Source: G041228335 sp964580905 (GTDB taxonomy: Bacteria > Pseudomonadota > Alphaproteobacteria > Puniceispirillales > UBA1172). From it: a stretch of DNA of 62,825 bases. The stretch lies in contig CAZOLR010000010.1 in NCBI GenBank assembly GCA_964580905.1, positions 1 to 62,825 of the forward strand, given 5' to 3'. Positions 52,530-61,413 of this stretch are shown piece after piece. Each line of letters starts with the position of its first letter. The stretch's first letter is position 1. Made by a program: the position numbers and the translations under genes. The notes below the pieces were generated by a model. It was given only the letters and a program-made list of their open reading frames with translations. It was not told the DNA's origin and made no database searches.

Positions 52530-53480
52530 ATGCCTGATCCTAAATACCAGCCCGTTGATGCCGCTCAGGTTCCCCGTTTTTCCGATGTGGCCACCTTCAT
52601 GCGCACAAGACGGGTGGAGCCTTGCGAAGAGATCGGTATTGGTCTTGTCGGCGTGCCTTTTGATATCGGCCTGAATTACCGTTCAGGCCCGCGTGAAGCT
52701 CCGGGCGCGGTGAGGCATGCCTCCCGCCTGATCCGGATGGCGCATCCGTCAACAGGTGTTGAGCCCTACAAGAACTGCAATATCGCTGATCTTGGCGATG
52801 CCCCGATCAATCCGCTCAATTTTGATGAATCCATCCGGAATATTCAGGAATTCTTTGCCAACCTGAAATCTCTCGATATCCGGCCTGTTGCCATCGGCGG
52901 TGATCATACGATCCCGACGCCTATCCTGAGGGCTCTGGCGGCTGATGGCCCTGTCGGGCTTCTCCAGATTGACAGCCACGCCGATGTACTTGATGAGATG
53001 TGCGGAACAAAGATCAACCATGCCACCTTCATGCGCAGGGCCACCGAAGAAGGCCTCATTGATCCGGCGCGGACGGTTCAGCTTGGTCTGCGTGGCAGTC
53101 GTTTCGTGCCGGAAGATATCCGGTTCGGCTACGATCACGGCTTCACCATGATCCCCATGGATGATTATGAGGAAATGGGCCGGGTCAGAGCCATCGAAAC
53201 GATCAGGAGCACACTTGAGGGCGGGCCTGTCTATATCACCATTGATATTGACGGCCTTGATCCATCGTTTTGCCCCGGGACGGCAGTGCCTGAAATCGGA
53301 GGCATTACACCCCGGGACACGCAGAAGATCCTTCAGGGGCTGATGGGGCTTGATATTATCGGGGCAGATATATGCGAGGTTGCGCCATGCTACGATCCGA
53401 CAGGCATCACCAGCGTGACCGCCGCCAACCTGATGTTTGAGCTGACCTGTCTGATCTCTCATGCCATCAGCAACAGTTAG
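52530..53480 (+). CDS. speB: Agmatinase-family ureohydrolase (agmatinase, guanidinobutyrase or guanidinopropionase)
   Basis: 316 aa. All manganese ligands are present: His126 (GGDHT), Asp148/His150/Asp152 (DSHAD), Asp239 and Asp241 (IDIDGLDPSFCPG). It removes urea from a guanidino compound. The sequence SGPREAPGAVRHASRLIR is shared by agmatinase, guanidinobutyrase and guanidinopropionase, so the substrate is open. Neighbours favour guanidinobutyrate (aldehyde dehydrogenase and ThDP decarboxylase nearby) or agmatine; urease encoded just upstream would use the urea. AAGGAAA 7 nt before ATG 52530. Confidence 0.9.
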   Translation: MPDPKYQPVDAAQVPRFSDVATFMRTRRVEPCEEIGIGLVGVPFDIGLNYRSGPREAPGAVRHASRLIRMAHPSTGVEPYKNCNIADLGDAPINPLNFDESIRNIQEFFANLKSLDIRPVAIGGDHTIPTPILRALAADGPVGLLQIDSHADVLDEMCGTKINHATFMRRATEEGLIDPARTVQLGLRGSRFVPEDIRFGYDHGFTMIPMDDYEEMGRVRAIETIRSTLEGGPVYITIDIDGLDPSFCPGTAVPEIGGITPRDTQKILQGLMGLDIIGADICEVAPCYDPTGITSVTAANLMFELTCLISHAISNS

Positions 53481-53517
53481 GATGACATGCCGTTAAATTC
53501 AGCAGGATCGGGGGAAC

Positions 53518-54840
53518 ATGTCTGATCAACGTCGAAATCTCACTCTTGAAACAGCGCTTGATGAGGCAAGGGCGGCGTATAAAGATGCCCATCCCGTCAG
53601 TTTTGATCTCTTTAACAAAGCCTGCAATGCCATGCCGGGAGGCAATACCCGCACGGTTCTGCATTACTCTCCCTTTCCCTTCACCGTGGCCCGTGGGGAA
53701 GGGTCGGTGATCTGGGATGCCGAAGGCAATGCCCTGACGGATTTTCTCGGTGAATACACGGCGGGTCTTTACGGGCACAGCAACAAGGTGATTGCCAGAG
53801 CGATTAAAGACGCACTCGAAGACGGTATTGTCCTCGGCGGGCCCAATCTTGTGGAAGGCAGGTTTGCGCAACTGATCTCAGATCGTTTTCATGCGGTGGA
53901 ACGGCTCCGGTTTACCAATTCGGGGACAGAATCCAACATGATGGCGATTTCTGCGTCTCGGGCATTTACGGGGCGCGATGAAATCATGGCCATGAACGGC
54001 GCGTATCATGGCGGTCTTCTGAGCTTTGAGGGGGCGGGCAAGATGAACGCGCCTTTCCCTTATAATTTTGCTGACTACAACAATACCGATCAGGCTGTTG
54101 ATGTCATCCTGTCGCGCGGGGACGCGCTGGCCGCCGTGATTGTTGAGCCGATGGTAGGGGCGGGAGGCGGTATGCCGGCCTCCGCTGAATTTCTCAATGC
54201 CTTGCGGGAGGCAACCCGGAAAACAGGGGCGATGCTCATCTTTGATGAGGTGATGACATCACGCCATACCGGCGGCGGGCTGCAGGGATATTACGAAATC
54301 ACGCCTGATCTCGCCACCTTCGGGAAGTATATCGGTGGCGGCCTGACCCTCGGGGCTTTTGGTGGCCGTGCGGATATCATGGATCATTTCAATCCGGGGC
54401 ACGCACATTCATGGGGGCATGCGGGGACATTCAACAACAATATCCTTTCCATGAGTGCGGGATACGCCGGATTGAGTAAAGTCTACACCCCGGAGAAGGC
54501 CGATGAATTTTTCCGGACCGGCAATGCTTTTCGTGAAGCGCTCATGGCGGATCTTAGCCGTATCGATATTCCGGTTTCGGTTGCAGGGCTCGGCACAATG
54601 ATGGTGTTTCATTTCCGTGAAACAGCGCCGGTCAAACCTCTCCTTGGCGCAGAAAAGCCGCCGCAGGATCTGCTGGAGTTGCTGCATCTTGATATGATCG
54701 GGCGCGGACATTTCTACGCACGGCGGGGGATGATCAATCTTTCGGTTGAAACCACTCAGGAACAGATGAAAGCTTTCCGTCAGGGTCTGTGTGAGGTGAT
54801 GGAGACACGGGCGCCGCTGATCAGGGCGATTGTCGGCTGA
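53518..54840 (+). CDS. Class III PLP enzyme of the glutamate-1-semialdehyde aminomutase (HemL)-like group
   Basis: 440 aa. PLP lysine Lys270 (FGKYIGGGLTLGAFGG), FTNSGTESNMMAISASRAFTG (key NSGTESNM) and IFDEVMTSRHTGGG. The arrangement is HemL-like, but the surroundings are catabolic and the central sequence departs from true HemL, so an aminotransferase or aminomutase on another substrate is more likely than heme synthesis. GGGGG 3 nt before ATG 53518. Lies between the agmatinase-family and aldehyde dehydrogenase genes. Confidence 0.86.
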   Translation: MSDQRRNLTLETALDEARAAYKDAHPVSFDLFNKACNAMPGGNTRTVLHYSPFPFTVARGEGSVIWDAEGNALTDFLGEYTAGLYGHSNKVIARAIKDALEDGIVLGGPNLVEGRFAQLISDRFHAVERLRFTNSGTESNMMAISASRAFTGRDEIMAMNGAYHGGLLSFEGAGKMNAPFPYNFADYNNTDQAVDVILSRGDALAAVIVEPMVGAGGGMPASAEFLNALREATRKTGAMLIFDEVMTSRHTGGGLQGYYEITPDLATFGKYIGGGLTLGAFGGRADIMDHFNPGHAHSWGHAGTFNNNILSMSAGYAGLSKVYTPEKADEFFRTGNAFREALMADLSRIDIPVSVAGLGTMMVFHFRETAPVKPLLGAEKPPQDLLELLHLDMIGRGHFYARRGMINLSVETTQEQMKAFRQGLCEVMETRAPLIRAIVG

Positions 54841-54890
54841 CGTGGTGCCATTAATGAAATCGGGTCTGATGAATAAGGGGGAAGCATAAG

Positions 54891-56369
54891 ATGAAAACAT
54901 ATAATCACTATATCAACGGTGCGTGGGTTGAGCCCGCATCGGGGGCATATTTTGACACCGAAAACCCCTATACCGGCGAAGTCTGGGCCCGGGTTGCCCG
55001 TGGCAACGCGGAAGACGCCGACCGGGCAGTGAAAGCCGCCAAAGCTGCTTTTGATCAGGGGGAATGGGCGGAGATGCGCCCGACCACACGCGGCAAGCTG
55101 CTGGTGCGGCTGGCAGAGATCATTGAGCGCGAATCTGTCCGCCTTGGTGAGCTTGAGGTGCGGGATAACGGAAAACTTATCGCTGAGATGGGCGCGCAGA
55201 CAAAATACCTTGCCGAATGGTACCGCTATTTCGGCGGGCTGGCCGACAAGGTGGAAGGCGCGGTCCTGCCCTCGGATAAGCCCGGGATCTTTAACTTCAC
55301 CCGGTATGAGCCGCTCGGTGTGGTGGGGATGATCACGGCGTGGAACTCGCCGCTCCTTCTGCTTGCCTGGAAACTGGCACCGGCGCTGGCGGCAGGCAAT
55401 ACGGCGGTGGTCAAACCGTCGGAATTCACCTCCGCCTCCAGCCTCGAGTTTATGGAACTTATCAAAGAGGCGGGCATCCCTGATGGCGTCGTGAACTGTA
55501 TCACCGGCATGGGACTGGAAGTCGGCCAGCCCATGGTGGATCACCCTGATGTGGCCAAGGTGGCCTTCACCGGCTCTGATGTGGCGGGGCAGAAGATTTA
55601 TGAAAGCGCGGCGAGAAAGATCATGCCGGTGACGCTGGAGCTTGGCGGCAAATCCCCCAATATTGTATTTGAAGACGCGGATTTCGAAGCTGCCGTGATG
55701 GGGGCAATCTCAGGTATTTTCGCGGCGACGGGCCAGACCTGCATCGCGGGCTCCCGCCTCCTTGTTCAGCGCTCGATCCACGATGATTTCGTCAGGCGTC
55801 TCGTGGAAGTGGCGGGGGCGGCCAGGATCGGTGATCCGATGTCGATGGAAACCCATGTCGGGCCGGTGACCACCCAGCCGCAATATGAAAAGATCCTGCA
55901 TTACATGAACGTAGCGCGGGAAGATGGCGCGACTTGTGTGCTTGGCGGCAAGCCCTATACCGGTGAAGGCGCCAGGGGCAACCGCTTTGTCGAGCCGACG
56001 ATATTCACGGGCGTTTCGAACGATATGCGCATCGCCCAGGAGGAGGTCTTCGGTCCGATCCTTTCGGTCATCCCGTTCGACGATGAGGAAGACGCGCTCC
56101 GTATCGGCAATGATATCGTCTTCGGTCTTGCCGCCGGGGTCTGGACCTCGGATATCGGCCGGGCGATCCGCATGTCGGAGAAACTGAAAGCCGGTACGGT
56201 CTGGGTCAACACCTACCGGGCGGTGAGTTTCATGTCACCCTTTGGCGGCTATAAACGCTCCGGCCAGGGGCGGGAAAGCGGGCAGGAAGCGATCAAGGAA
56301 TTCCTTCAGGTCAAATCTGTCTGGATTGCCCAGCACACAACTGCAGCCAACCCTTTCATCATGCGATAG
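54891..56369 (+). CDS. NAD-dependent aldehyde dehydrogenase
   Basis: 492 aa. Catalytic Cys284 (ATGQTCIAGSRL), base glutamate in LELGGKSPN and ITAWNSPL. The C-terminal WVNTYRAVSFMSPFGGYKRSG resembles gamma-aminobutyraldehyde/guanidinobutyraldehyde-type and hydroxymuconic-type ALDHs. GGGGG 9 nt before ATG 54891. It follows the HemL-like gene by 50 nt and precedes the two-subunit decarboxylase; oxidation of the aldehyde that enzyme releases is the obvious role. Confidence 0.92.
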   Translation: MKTYNHYINGAWVEPASGAYFDTENPYTGEVWARVARGNAEDADRAVKAAKAAFDQGEWAEMRPTTRGKLLVRLAEIIERESVRLGELEVRDNGKLIAEMGAQTKYLAEWYRYFGGLADKVEGAVLPSDKPGIFNFTRYEPLGVVGMITAWNSPLLLLAWKLAPALAAGNTAVVKPSEFTSASSLEFMELIKEAGIPDGVVNCITGMGLEVGQPMVDHPDVAKVAFTGSDVAGQKIYESAARKIMPVTLELGGKSPNIVFEDADFEAAVMGAISGIFAATGQTCIAGSRLLVQRSIHDDFVRRLVEVAGAARIGDPMSMETHVGPVTTQPQYEKILHYMNVAREDGATCVLGGKPYTGEGARGNRFVEPTIFTGVSNDMRIAQEEVFGPILSVIPFDDEEDALRIGNDIVFGLAAGVWTSDIGRAIRMSEKLKAGTVWVNTYRAVSFMSPFGGYKRSGQGRESGQEAIKEFLQVKSVWIAQHTTAANPFIMR

Positions 56370-56456
56370 GGCGTGCCCCCGCTTTAGTTCAGGATGACTT
56401 CTAATTAATGTTTATATCTGACGAGAAATCAGACAGGCCAGCAGAGGATAACGTCA

Positions 56457-56993
56457 ATGAGTTCAGGTGAAGATACCGCAACAAAAGACTGGCAGGAACA
56501 GATTCTGCCCACACTGAAAGGGTTTGATATCAGGCATGTTGTCTATGTTCCGGATGCGGGGCACAGCGCGGCAATTCATGCGGCCGAACAGGATAAGGAT
56601 ATCATATCTCTGCCCCTGACATCGGAAGAAGAAGGGATAGGGTATCTGGCCGGCGCCTGGCTTGGCGGGGAAAGGGGGGCTCTTCTCCTGCAATCGAGCG
56701 GTGTCGGGAATTGCATCAATACGCTGGCACTTAACGCCTGCGCAAAATTTCCGCTCCTGATGCTGGTCACCATGCGGGGGGACTGGGCTGAATTCAATGC
56801 CTGGCAGAACCCCATGGGGCAGGCAACGGAAAGAGCACTGGAAATGATGGGGGTGCGGACCTGGCGTGCCGACAGAGAAGATGATGTTATTCCGCTTTTG
56901 CACGGGGCCGCGACCATGGCTTTTAACGGTGATGCAGCCTGCGCGCTGATCCTCGGCCAGCGTCTTATAGGAGAGAAAAAATGGGTAAAGTGA
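56457..56993 (+). CDS. Thiamine-diphosphate decarboxylase, N-terminal (pyrimidine-binding) subunit, ComD-like
   Basis: 178 aa, equal to one PYR domain of a 2-oxoacid decarboxylase. The ThDP-activating glutamate lies in SEEEGIGYLAGAW (Glu57-59, the middle one by family). VVYVPDAGHSAAI and ALLLQSSGVGN are shared with the alpha subunit of sulfopyruvate decarboxylase and the N-terminal half of phosphonopyruvate decarboxylase. GAGGA 8 nt before ATG 56457. Needs the beta subunit encoded next, which it overlaps by 13 nt. The 2-oxoacid substrate is unknown. Confidence 0.88.
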   Translation: MSSGEDTATKDWQEQILPTLKGFDIRHVVYVPDAGHSAAIHAAEQDKDIISLPLTSEEEGIGYLAGAWLGGERGALLLQSSGVGNCINTLALNACAKFPLLMLVTMRGDWAEFNAWQNPMGQATERALEMMGVRTWRADREDDVIPLLHGAATMAFNGDAACALILGQRLIGEKKWVK

Positions 56994-57577
56994 CACAGCA
57001 GCATTCTCTCGACCGCCGTGATGCCGTGGCAAGATTGCTTCAGGATCGTGGGGACCTGCTTGTTGTGACGGGTCTCGGGTCTCCTTCCTATGATGCCATG
57101 GCCGCCGGTGATCATGACAACAACTATTATCTCTGGGCGGCCATGGGGAGCGCGGCGATGATCGGTCTTGGTCTTGCCAGGGCACGGCCCGACCGCTCCG
57201 TTTTGGTTATCACCGGGGATGGTGAGCTGATGATGGGGGTTGGCGGTCTTGCCACGATAACTGTCGCACAACCTGCCAATCTTACTATTGCGGTGCTTGA
57301 TAACGGACTTTTCGGTGAAACGGGACTTCAGCAAAGCCATGCAGGTCACGGGGTGGAGATTTCACGTATCGCCGAAAGCATGGGTTTTGCCTGGACCGGC
57401 ATTGTCCGCACCCGGGAGGATATTGATGATCTGCGGGGCAGGCTTGATGACCGGGACGGCCCGAGGCTTGCGACAATCAAAATCAAGGGGGGTAATCCGC
57501 CGAGGGTTCTGCCGCCCCGCGACGGGGTCTATATCAAAAACAGGTTCAGATCTGCACTCGGGTTTAATCCTATTTAG
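56981..57577 (+). CDS. Thiamine-diphosphate decarboxylase, C-terminal (pyrophosphate-binding) subunit, ComE-like
   Basis: 198 aa. The ThDP/Mg motif is complete: Gly79-Asp80-Gly81 through Asn108 (TGDGELMMG ... AVLDNGLFG). FGETGLQQSH resembles the beta subunit of sulfopyruvate decarboxylase, where FGET also occurs. AGGAG 6 nt before ATG 56981. With the ComD-like subunit it would decarboxylate a 2-oxoacid to an aldehyde, the substrate for the aldehyde dehydrogenase upstream. Confidence 0.89.
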   Translation: MGKVTQQHSLDRRDAVARLLQDRGDLLVVTGLGSPSYDAMAAGDHDNNYYLWAAMGSAAMIGLGLARARPDRSVLVITGDGELMMGVGGLATITVAQPANLTIAVLDNGLFGETGLQQSHAGHGVEISRIAESMGFAWTGIVRTREDIDDLRGRLDDRDGPRLATIKIKGGNPPRVLPPRDGVYIKNRFRSALGFNPI

Positions 57578-57644
57578 ATTTTGTTCGTATCAGGCCCCTT
57601 ATGGTAACCTTTCCGCATTAAGATATGCCCTTTCAGGACTGCAC

Positions 57645-58277
57645 ATGAGCACAAAAGCTTCTCTCAGCCAAAACCCGCATCAGGCCAGGGACCGGAAGGA
57701 AAAGGTTCTGGAGATAGCTATCGGCCGGGCCATCCGGGGCTTGCGCCGCCAGCAGGGAATTACGGTTGCTGATCTTGCCGAAAGGACGGGTCTTTCGAGG
57801 GGCATGTTGTCAAAAATCGAAAACGGCAATATCTCGCCATCTCTTTCAACATTGCAAAGCCTGGCCTCCGCGCTTGGCGTGCCGCTGACAAGTTTTCTGC
57901 GCGGCTATGAAGAAACACGATATGTCAGCCATACAAAAGCCGGTGAGAGTGTTGAGGTCAATCGCGCGGGAACAAGGGCCGGGCATCAATACAACCTTCT
58001 GGGGCACCTTAAATCCGTAGCAAGCGGGGTGGTGGTTGAACCCTATATGATCACTCTTTCCGAAAAATCAGATACGTTCCCGACCTTTCAGCATGACGGT
58101 GTTGAAATGATATACATGCTGGAAGGTGTGGTTGAGTACCGCCATGGCGATTCCCTCTTTCGACTTGAGGCGGGGGATACGCTCTTTTTTGAGGCGGATG
58201 CCCCCCACGGACCTGAAGATCTGATCGAGCTTCCGGCAAAATATCTGTCCGTGATTTCCTATCGGCAATCGAAATGA
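57645..58277 (+). CDS. XRE-cupin transcriptional regulator
   Basis: 210 aa from ATG 57645 (AGGA 6 nt upstream); the open frame reaches back to 57288 but that part overlaps the decarboxylase gene. N-terminal HTH (about 27-82; ITVADLAERTGLSRGMLSKIE) and C-terminal cupin (about 120-208; VEMIYMLEGVVEYRHGDSL, DAPHGPEDLIEL). This class senses a small amine or acid in the cupin barrel. It sits directly before mgsABC-gmaS-like genes, an arrangement that fits control of methylamine assimilation; the decarboxylase operon on its other side is an alternative target. Confidence 0.92.
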   Translation: MSTKASLSQNPHQARDRKEKVLEIAIGRAIRGLRRQQGITVADLAERTGLSRGMLSKIENGNISPSLSTLQSLASALGVPLTSFLRGYEETRYVSHTKAGESVEVNRAGTRAGHQYNLLGHLKSVASGVVVEPYMITLSEKSDTFPTFQHDGVEMIYMLEGVVEYRHGDSLFRLEAGDTLFFEADAPHGPEDLIELPAKYLSVISYRQSK

Positions 58278-58320
58278 GGCATGTTCCGGCCGCCATATTT
58301 GCCTTTTAAATTTTTATCCC

Positions 58321-58343
58321 CTCAAGAATAAAAGTTTCTTGAG
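58321..58343 (+). terminator. Hairpin between XRE-cupin regulator and mgsA-like gene
   Basis: Perfect 8-bp stem CTCAAGAA / TTCTTGAG with a 7-nt loop, then AGTTTTC. Located 43 nt after the regulator stop and 62 nt before the next start, so it probably ends the regulator transcript and leaves the mgs operon under its own promoter. Confidence 0.5.
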
Positions 58344-58405
58344 AGTTTTCAAATATTGAATAAGAATAGTTGTCTCATCGTTTCGTTTTTTGGAGTGAAA
58401 ACCAG

Positions 58406-59299
58406 ATGTGTGGCATCGTAGGACTGTTTCTTAAAGACAAAACTCTTGAGCCCAGGCTGGGTGCTCTTCTTGAGGATATGCTGATCAAGATGTCGGATCG
58501 GGGGCCGGACAGCGCAGGCATTGCGGTCTATGGTGCGGGCAGGGATGGCCTCATCAAGATCACGCTTCAATCGCATCAGCCTCAGACGGAATTTCCCCGC
58601 CTGTCGCAACGCCTCGATGCCGCAGGTCTGAAGGTGACGATGCAGCTTAAGGATACGCATGCCGTTATCGGCCTGCCGCAAGGGGAAGAGACGCAACTGC
58701 ATAATCTTCTCACCGCTGAATTTCCCGAGATGAGAGTGATGAGTCGCGGTGAAACCATTGAGATTTACAAGGAAGTCGGCCAGCCATCGGCGGTCGCATC
58801 CCGTTTCGGTCTTGCGGGCATGGGCGGCACGCATGGCATAGGGCATACGCGGATGGCGACGGAATCCGCCGTCACCACCATGGGCGCTCACCCGTTTTCC
58901 ACCGGCGCTGATCAGTGTCTTGTCCATAATGGGTCGCTGTCCAATCATAACAGCCTGCGGCGCAGGTTAAGGCATCAGGGGATGAGGTTTGAAACAGATA
59001 ACGATACCGAGGTTGCCGCAAGTTATCTCACCTATCGCATGCAGGAAGGGGCCAGCCTCGGGGAAGCGCTGGAAAGCAGCCTTTCCGATCTTGACGGGTT
59101 TTATACGTTCGTGGTCGGCACAAAGGATGGCTTTGGTGTCCTGCGTGATCCCATTGCCTGCAAACCTGCCGTGATGGCTGAAACCGACCGGTATGTCGCC
59201 TTCGGATCAGAATACCGGGCGCTGGTTAACCTGCCGGATATCGAAGGGGCCCGGGTATGGGAGCCGGAACCTGCAACCGTTTATTTCTGGAAACATTAA
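58406..59299 (+). CDS. mgsA: N-methylglutamate synthase subunit A-like / GlxB-type class II glutamine amidotransferase
   Basis: 297 aa from ATG 58406; the next residue is the nucleophile Cys2 (MCGIVG) exposed after Met removal, so the earlier frame start at 58370 is wrong. Conserved glutaminase parts: GIGHTRMATES, HPFSTGADQCLVHNGSLSN and DNDTEVAASYL. Equals the GATase domain of glutamate synthase as a separate subunit. With the next two genes it forms the split GltB-like enzyme of methylamine assimilation. GGAG lies 10 nt upstream. Confidence 0.87.
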   Translation: MCGIVGLFLKDKTLEPRLGALLEDMLIKMSDRGPDSAGIAVYGAGRDGLIKITLQSHQPQTEFPRLSQRLDAAGLKVTMQLKDTHAVIGLPQGEETQLHNLLTAEFPEMRVMSRGETIEIYKEVGQPSAVASRFGLAGMGGTHGIGHTRMATESAVTTMGAHPFSTGADQCLVHNGSLSNHNSLRRRLRHQGMRFETDNDTEVAASYLTYRMQEGASLGEALESSLSDLDGFYTFVVGTKDGFGVLRDPIACKPAVMAETDRYVAFGSEYRALVNLPDIEGARVWEPEPATVYFWKH

Positions 59300-59300
59300 G

Positions 59301-59984
59301 ATGCAGCATTTTGACCTTGAAGCCGAAGGGCTACGTAAGCTTAACCAGACCCTGCATGCGCTTGGTGATGATACCAACCAGAAATCCTGGGAGGTGATCA
59401 ACCCACGCGGCAGTCATGCCATCGCTGTTGGTCTTGATGCACCTGTTGAGGTGACGATCAGGGGATCAACGGGATACTACTGCGGCGGGATGAACAAACA
59501 GGCGACCATTATCGTTGACGGTTCTGCCGGTCCGGGGGTTGCGGAAAACATGATGTCCGGGAAAGTTGTCGTCGAAGGTGATGCCAGCCAGTACGCTGGT
59601 GCAACCGGACGTGGCGGCATGCTGGTGATCAAAGGTAACGCGGCGTCACGATGCGGGATATCCATGAAAGGGATCAATATCGTGGTCCGGGGGAATATCG
59701 GGCATATGTCGGCTTTCATGGCACAGAAAGGGAATCTGGTTGTTCTTGGCGATGCGGGCGAAGCTCTGGGCGATTCCCTCTATGAGGCGCAGATTTTTGT
59801 TCGCGGGTCGGTCAAAAGCCTCGGGGCTGACTGTATCGAAAAGGAAATGCGGCCAGAGCATGTTGAGCTTCTGACCACACTTCTCGCCGAAGCCGGAGTC
59901 GATGCCAGACCAGAGGAATTCAGGCGCTACGGATCTGCCCGCAAACTGTATCATTTCGATATCGACAACGCTGATAGCTATTGA
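59301..59984 (+). CDS. mgsB: N-methylglutamate synthase subunit B-like / GlxC-type GXGXG protein
   Basis: 227 aa from ATG 59301, 1 nt after the previous stop, so translationally coupled. It is a right-handed beta-helix of repeated GXG turns (VDGSAGPGVAE, VEGDASQYAGATGRGG, IKGNAASRCG, VLGDAGEALGDS), equivalent to the C-terminal domain of glutamate synthase and to formylmethanofuran dehydrogenase subunit C. It is structural; no active site of its own. Confidence 0.87.
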   Translation: MQHFDLEAEGLRKLNQTLHALGDDTNQKSWEVINPRGSHAIAVGLDAPVEVTIRGSTGYYCGGMNKQATIIVDGSAGPGVAENMMSGKVVVEGDASQYAGATGRGGMLVIKGNAASRCGISMKGINIVVRGNIGHMSAFMAQKGNLVVLGDAGEALGDSLYEAQIFVRGSVKSLGADCIEKEMRPEHVELLTTLLAEAGVDARPEEFRRYGSARKLYHFDIDNADSY

Positions 59985-59994
59985 GAGACGCACC

Positions 59995-61335
59995 ATGGAT
60001 GATGCTACCAAAAAGGCCATTCCCGCAACCGAGCCGATTAAGTCCGCCACTTTCACCGATCCCGTCAACGCGGAGATCAGGCGCGCGGCGGCGACGGGCA
60101 TTTACGATATACGTGGCGGCGGCGCAAAGCGGAAGCTGCCTCATTTTGATGACCTTCTCTTCCTCGGCGCATCGATCTCACGTTATCCGCTGGAAGGGTA
60201 TCGTGAAAAATGCGCAACCAACATCACCCTCGGGACAAGGTTTGCCAAAAACCCCATCGAACTTGATATTCCCATCACCATAGCCGGGATGAGCTTTGGT
60301 GCGCTTTCCGGTCCTGCCAAGGAAGCTCTCGGCCGGGGCGCAACCATGGCCGGAACATCCACGACCACCGGCGATGGCGGCATGACAGAAGAGGAACGCG
60401 GGCATTCCAAACTGCTTGTCTATCAGTATCTGCCATCAAGATACGGGATGAACCCTGATGATCTGCGCCGTGCTGATGCGATTGAAGTTGTCGTCGGGCA
60501 GGGGGCCAAACCGGGCGGCGGCGGGATGCTGTTGGGGCAGAAGATCAGCGATCGTGTCGCCGGCATGCGTGATCTCCCGGCTGGCATCGATCAACGCTCG
60601 GCGTGCCGTCATCCGGACTGGACCGGCCCCGATGATCTGGAAATCAAGATACTGGAGCTACGTGAGATCACGAACTGGGAGAAGCCGATCTACGTGAAAA
60701 TCGGAGGCGCGCGTCCGTATTTTGATACCACGCTTGCGGTCAAGGCCGGGGCTGATGTGGTGGTGATCGACGGGATGCAGGGTGGAACCGCCGCAACCCA
60801 GGATGTGTTTATCGAACATGTGGGCCAGCCCACCCTTGCCTGCATCAGGCCTGCAGTTAAGGCTCTGCAGGATCTGGATATGCATCGCGAAGTCCAGCTG
60901 ATCGTCTCAGGCGGGATCAGGACAGGGGCGGATGTTGCCAAAGCACTCGCCCTTGGCGCGGATGCGGTTTCCATCGGCAGCGCGGCCCTCATCGCTCTCG
61001 GGGATAATGACCCACGCTGGGAAGAGGAATACAGAAAGCTGGGCACTACGGCAGGCGCCTATGATGACTGGCACGAAGGGCGCGACCCGGCCGGAATTAC
61101 GACCCAGGATGCTGAACTTATGTCCAGGCTTGACCCTATTGCAGGGGGGAGGCGTTTGCGCAATTATCTTAAGGTTATGACACTGGAAGCACAGACCATC
61201 GCCAGAGCCTGCGGCAAGAGCCACGTGCTCAATCTGGAGCCCGAAGATCTCTGCGCCCTTACAATCGAAGCATCGGCCATGGCCGGGGTGCCGCTTGCCG
61301 GAACCAACTGGATCCCGGGGCAGGGTAGTTTCTAG
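59995..61335 (+). CDS. mgsC: N-methylglutamate synthase subunit C-like / GlxD-type FMN synthase domain
   Basis: 446 aa from ATG 59995. It is the FMN-binding synthase barrel of glutamate synthase: TIAGMSFGALSG, VVGQGAKPGGGGMLLG (GltB has GAKPGEGG), YVKIGGARPYFD, VVIDGMQGGTAATQDV and LIVSGGIRTGADVAKALALGADAV. I do not see the CPVG-type cysteine motif that binds the 3Fe-4S cluster in GltB, though five other cysteines exist. In N-methylglutamate synthase this subunit condenses methylamine with glutamate using ammonia-channel logic. Confidence 0.88.
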   Translation: MDDATKKAIPATEPIKSATFTDPVNAEIRRAAATGIYDIRGGGAKRKLPHFDDLLFLGASISRYPLEGYREKCATNITLGTRFAKNPIELDIPITIAGMSFGALSGPAKEALGRGATMAGTSTTTGDGGMTEEERGHSKLLVYQYLPSRYGMNPDDLRRADAIEVVVGQGAKPGGGGMLLGQKISDRVAGMRDLPAGIDQRSACRHPDWTGPDDLEIKILELREITNWEKPIYVKIGGARPYFDTTLAVKAGADVVVIDGMQGGTAATQDVFIEHVGQPTLACIRPAVKALQDLDMHREVQLIVSGGIRTGADVAKALALGADAVSIGSAALIALGDNDPRWEEEYRKLGTTAGAYDDWHEGRDPAGITTQDAELMSRLDPIAGGRRLRNYLKVMTLEAQTIARACGKSHVLNLEPEDLCALTIEASAMAGVPLAGTNWIPGQGSF

Positions 61336-61413
61336 CAGTCCGTTCAACACAAGTATCAGGACGAATAACGAAAAAGGATTTGAGCTTACATCAACCACAA
61401 AGGAGAGATGAAG

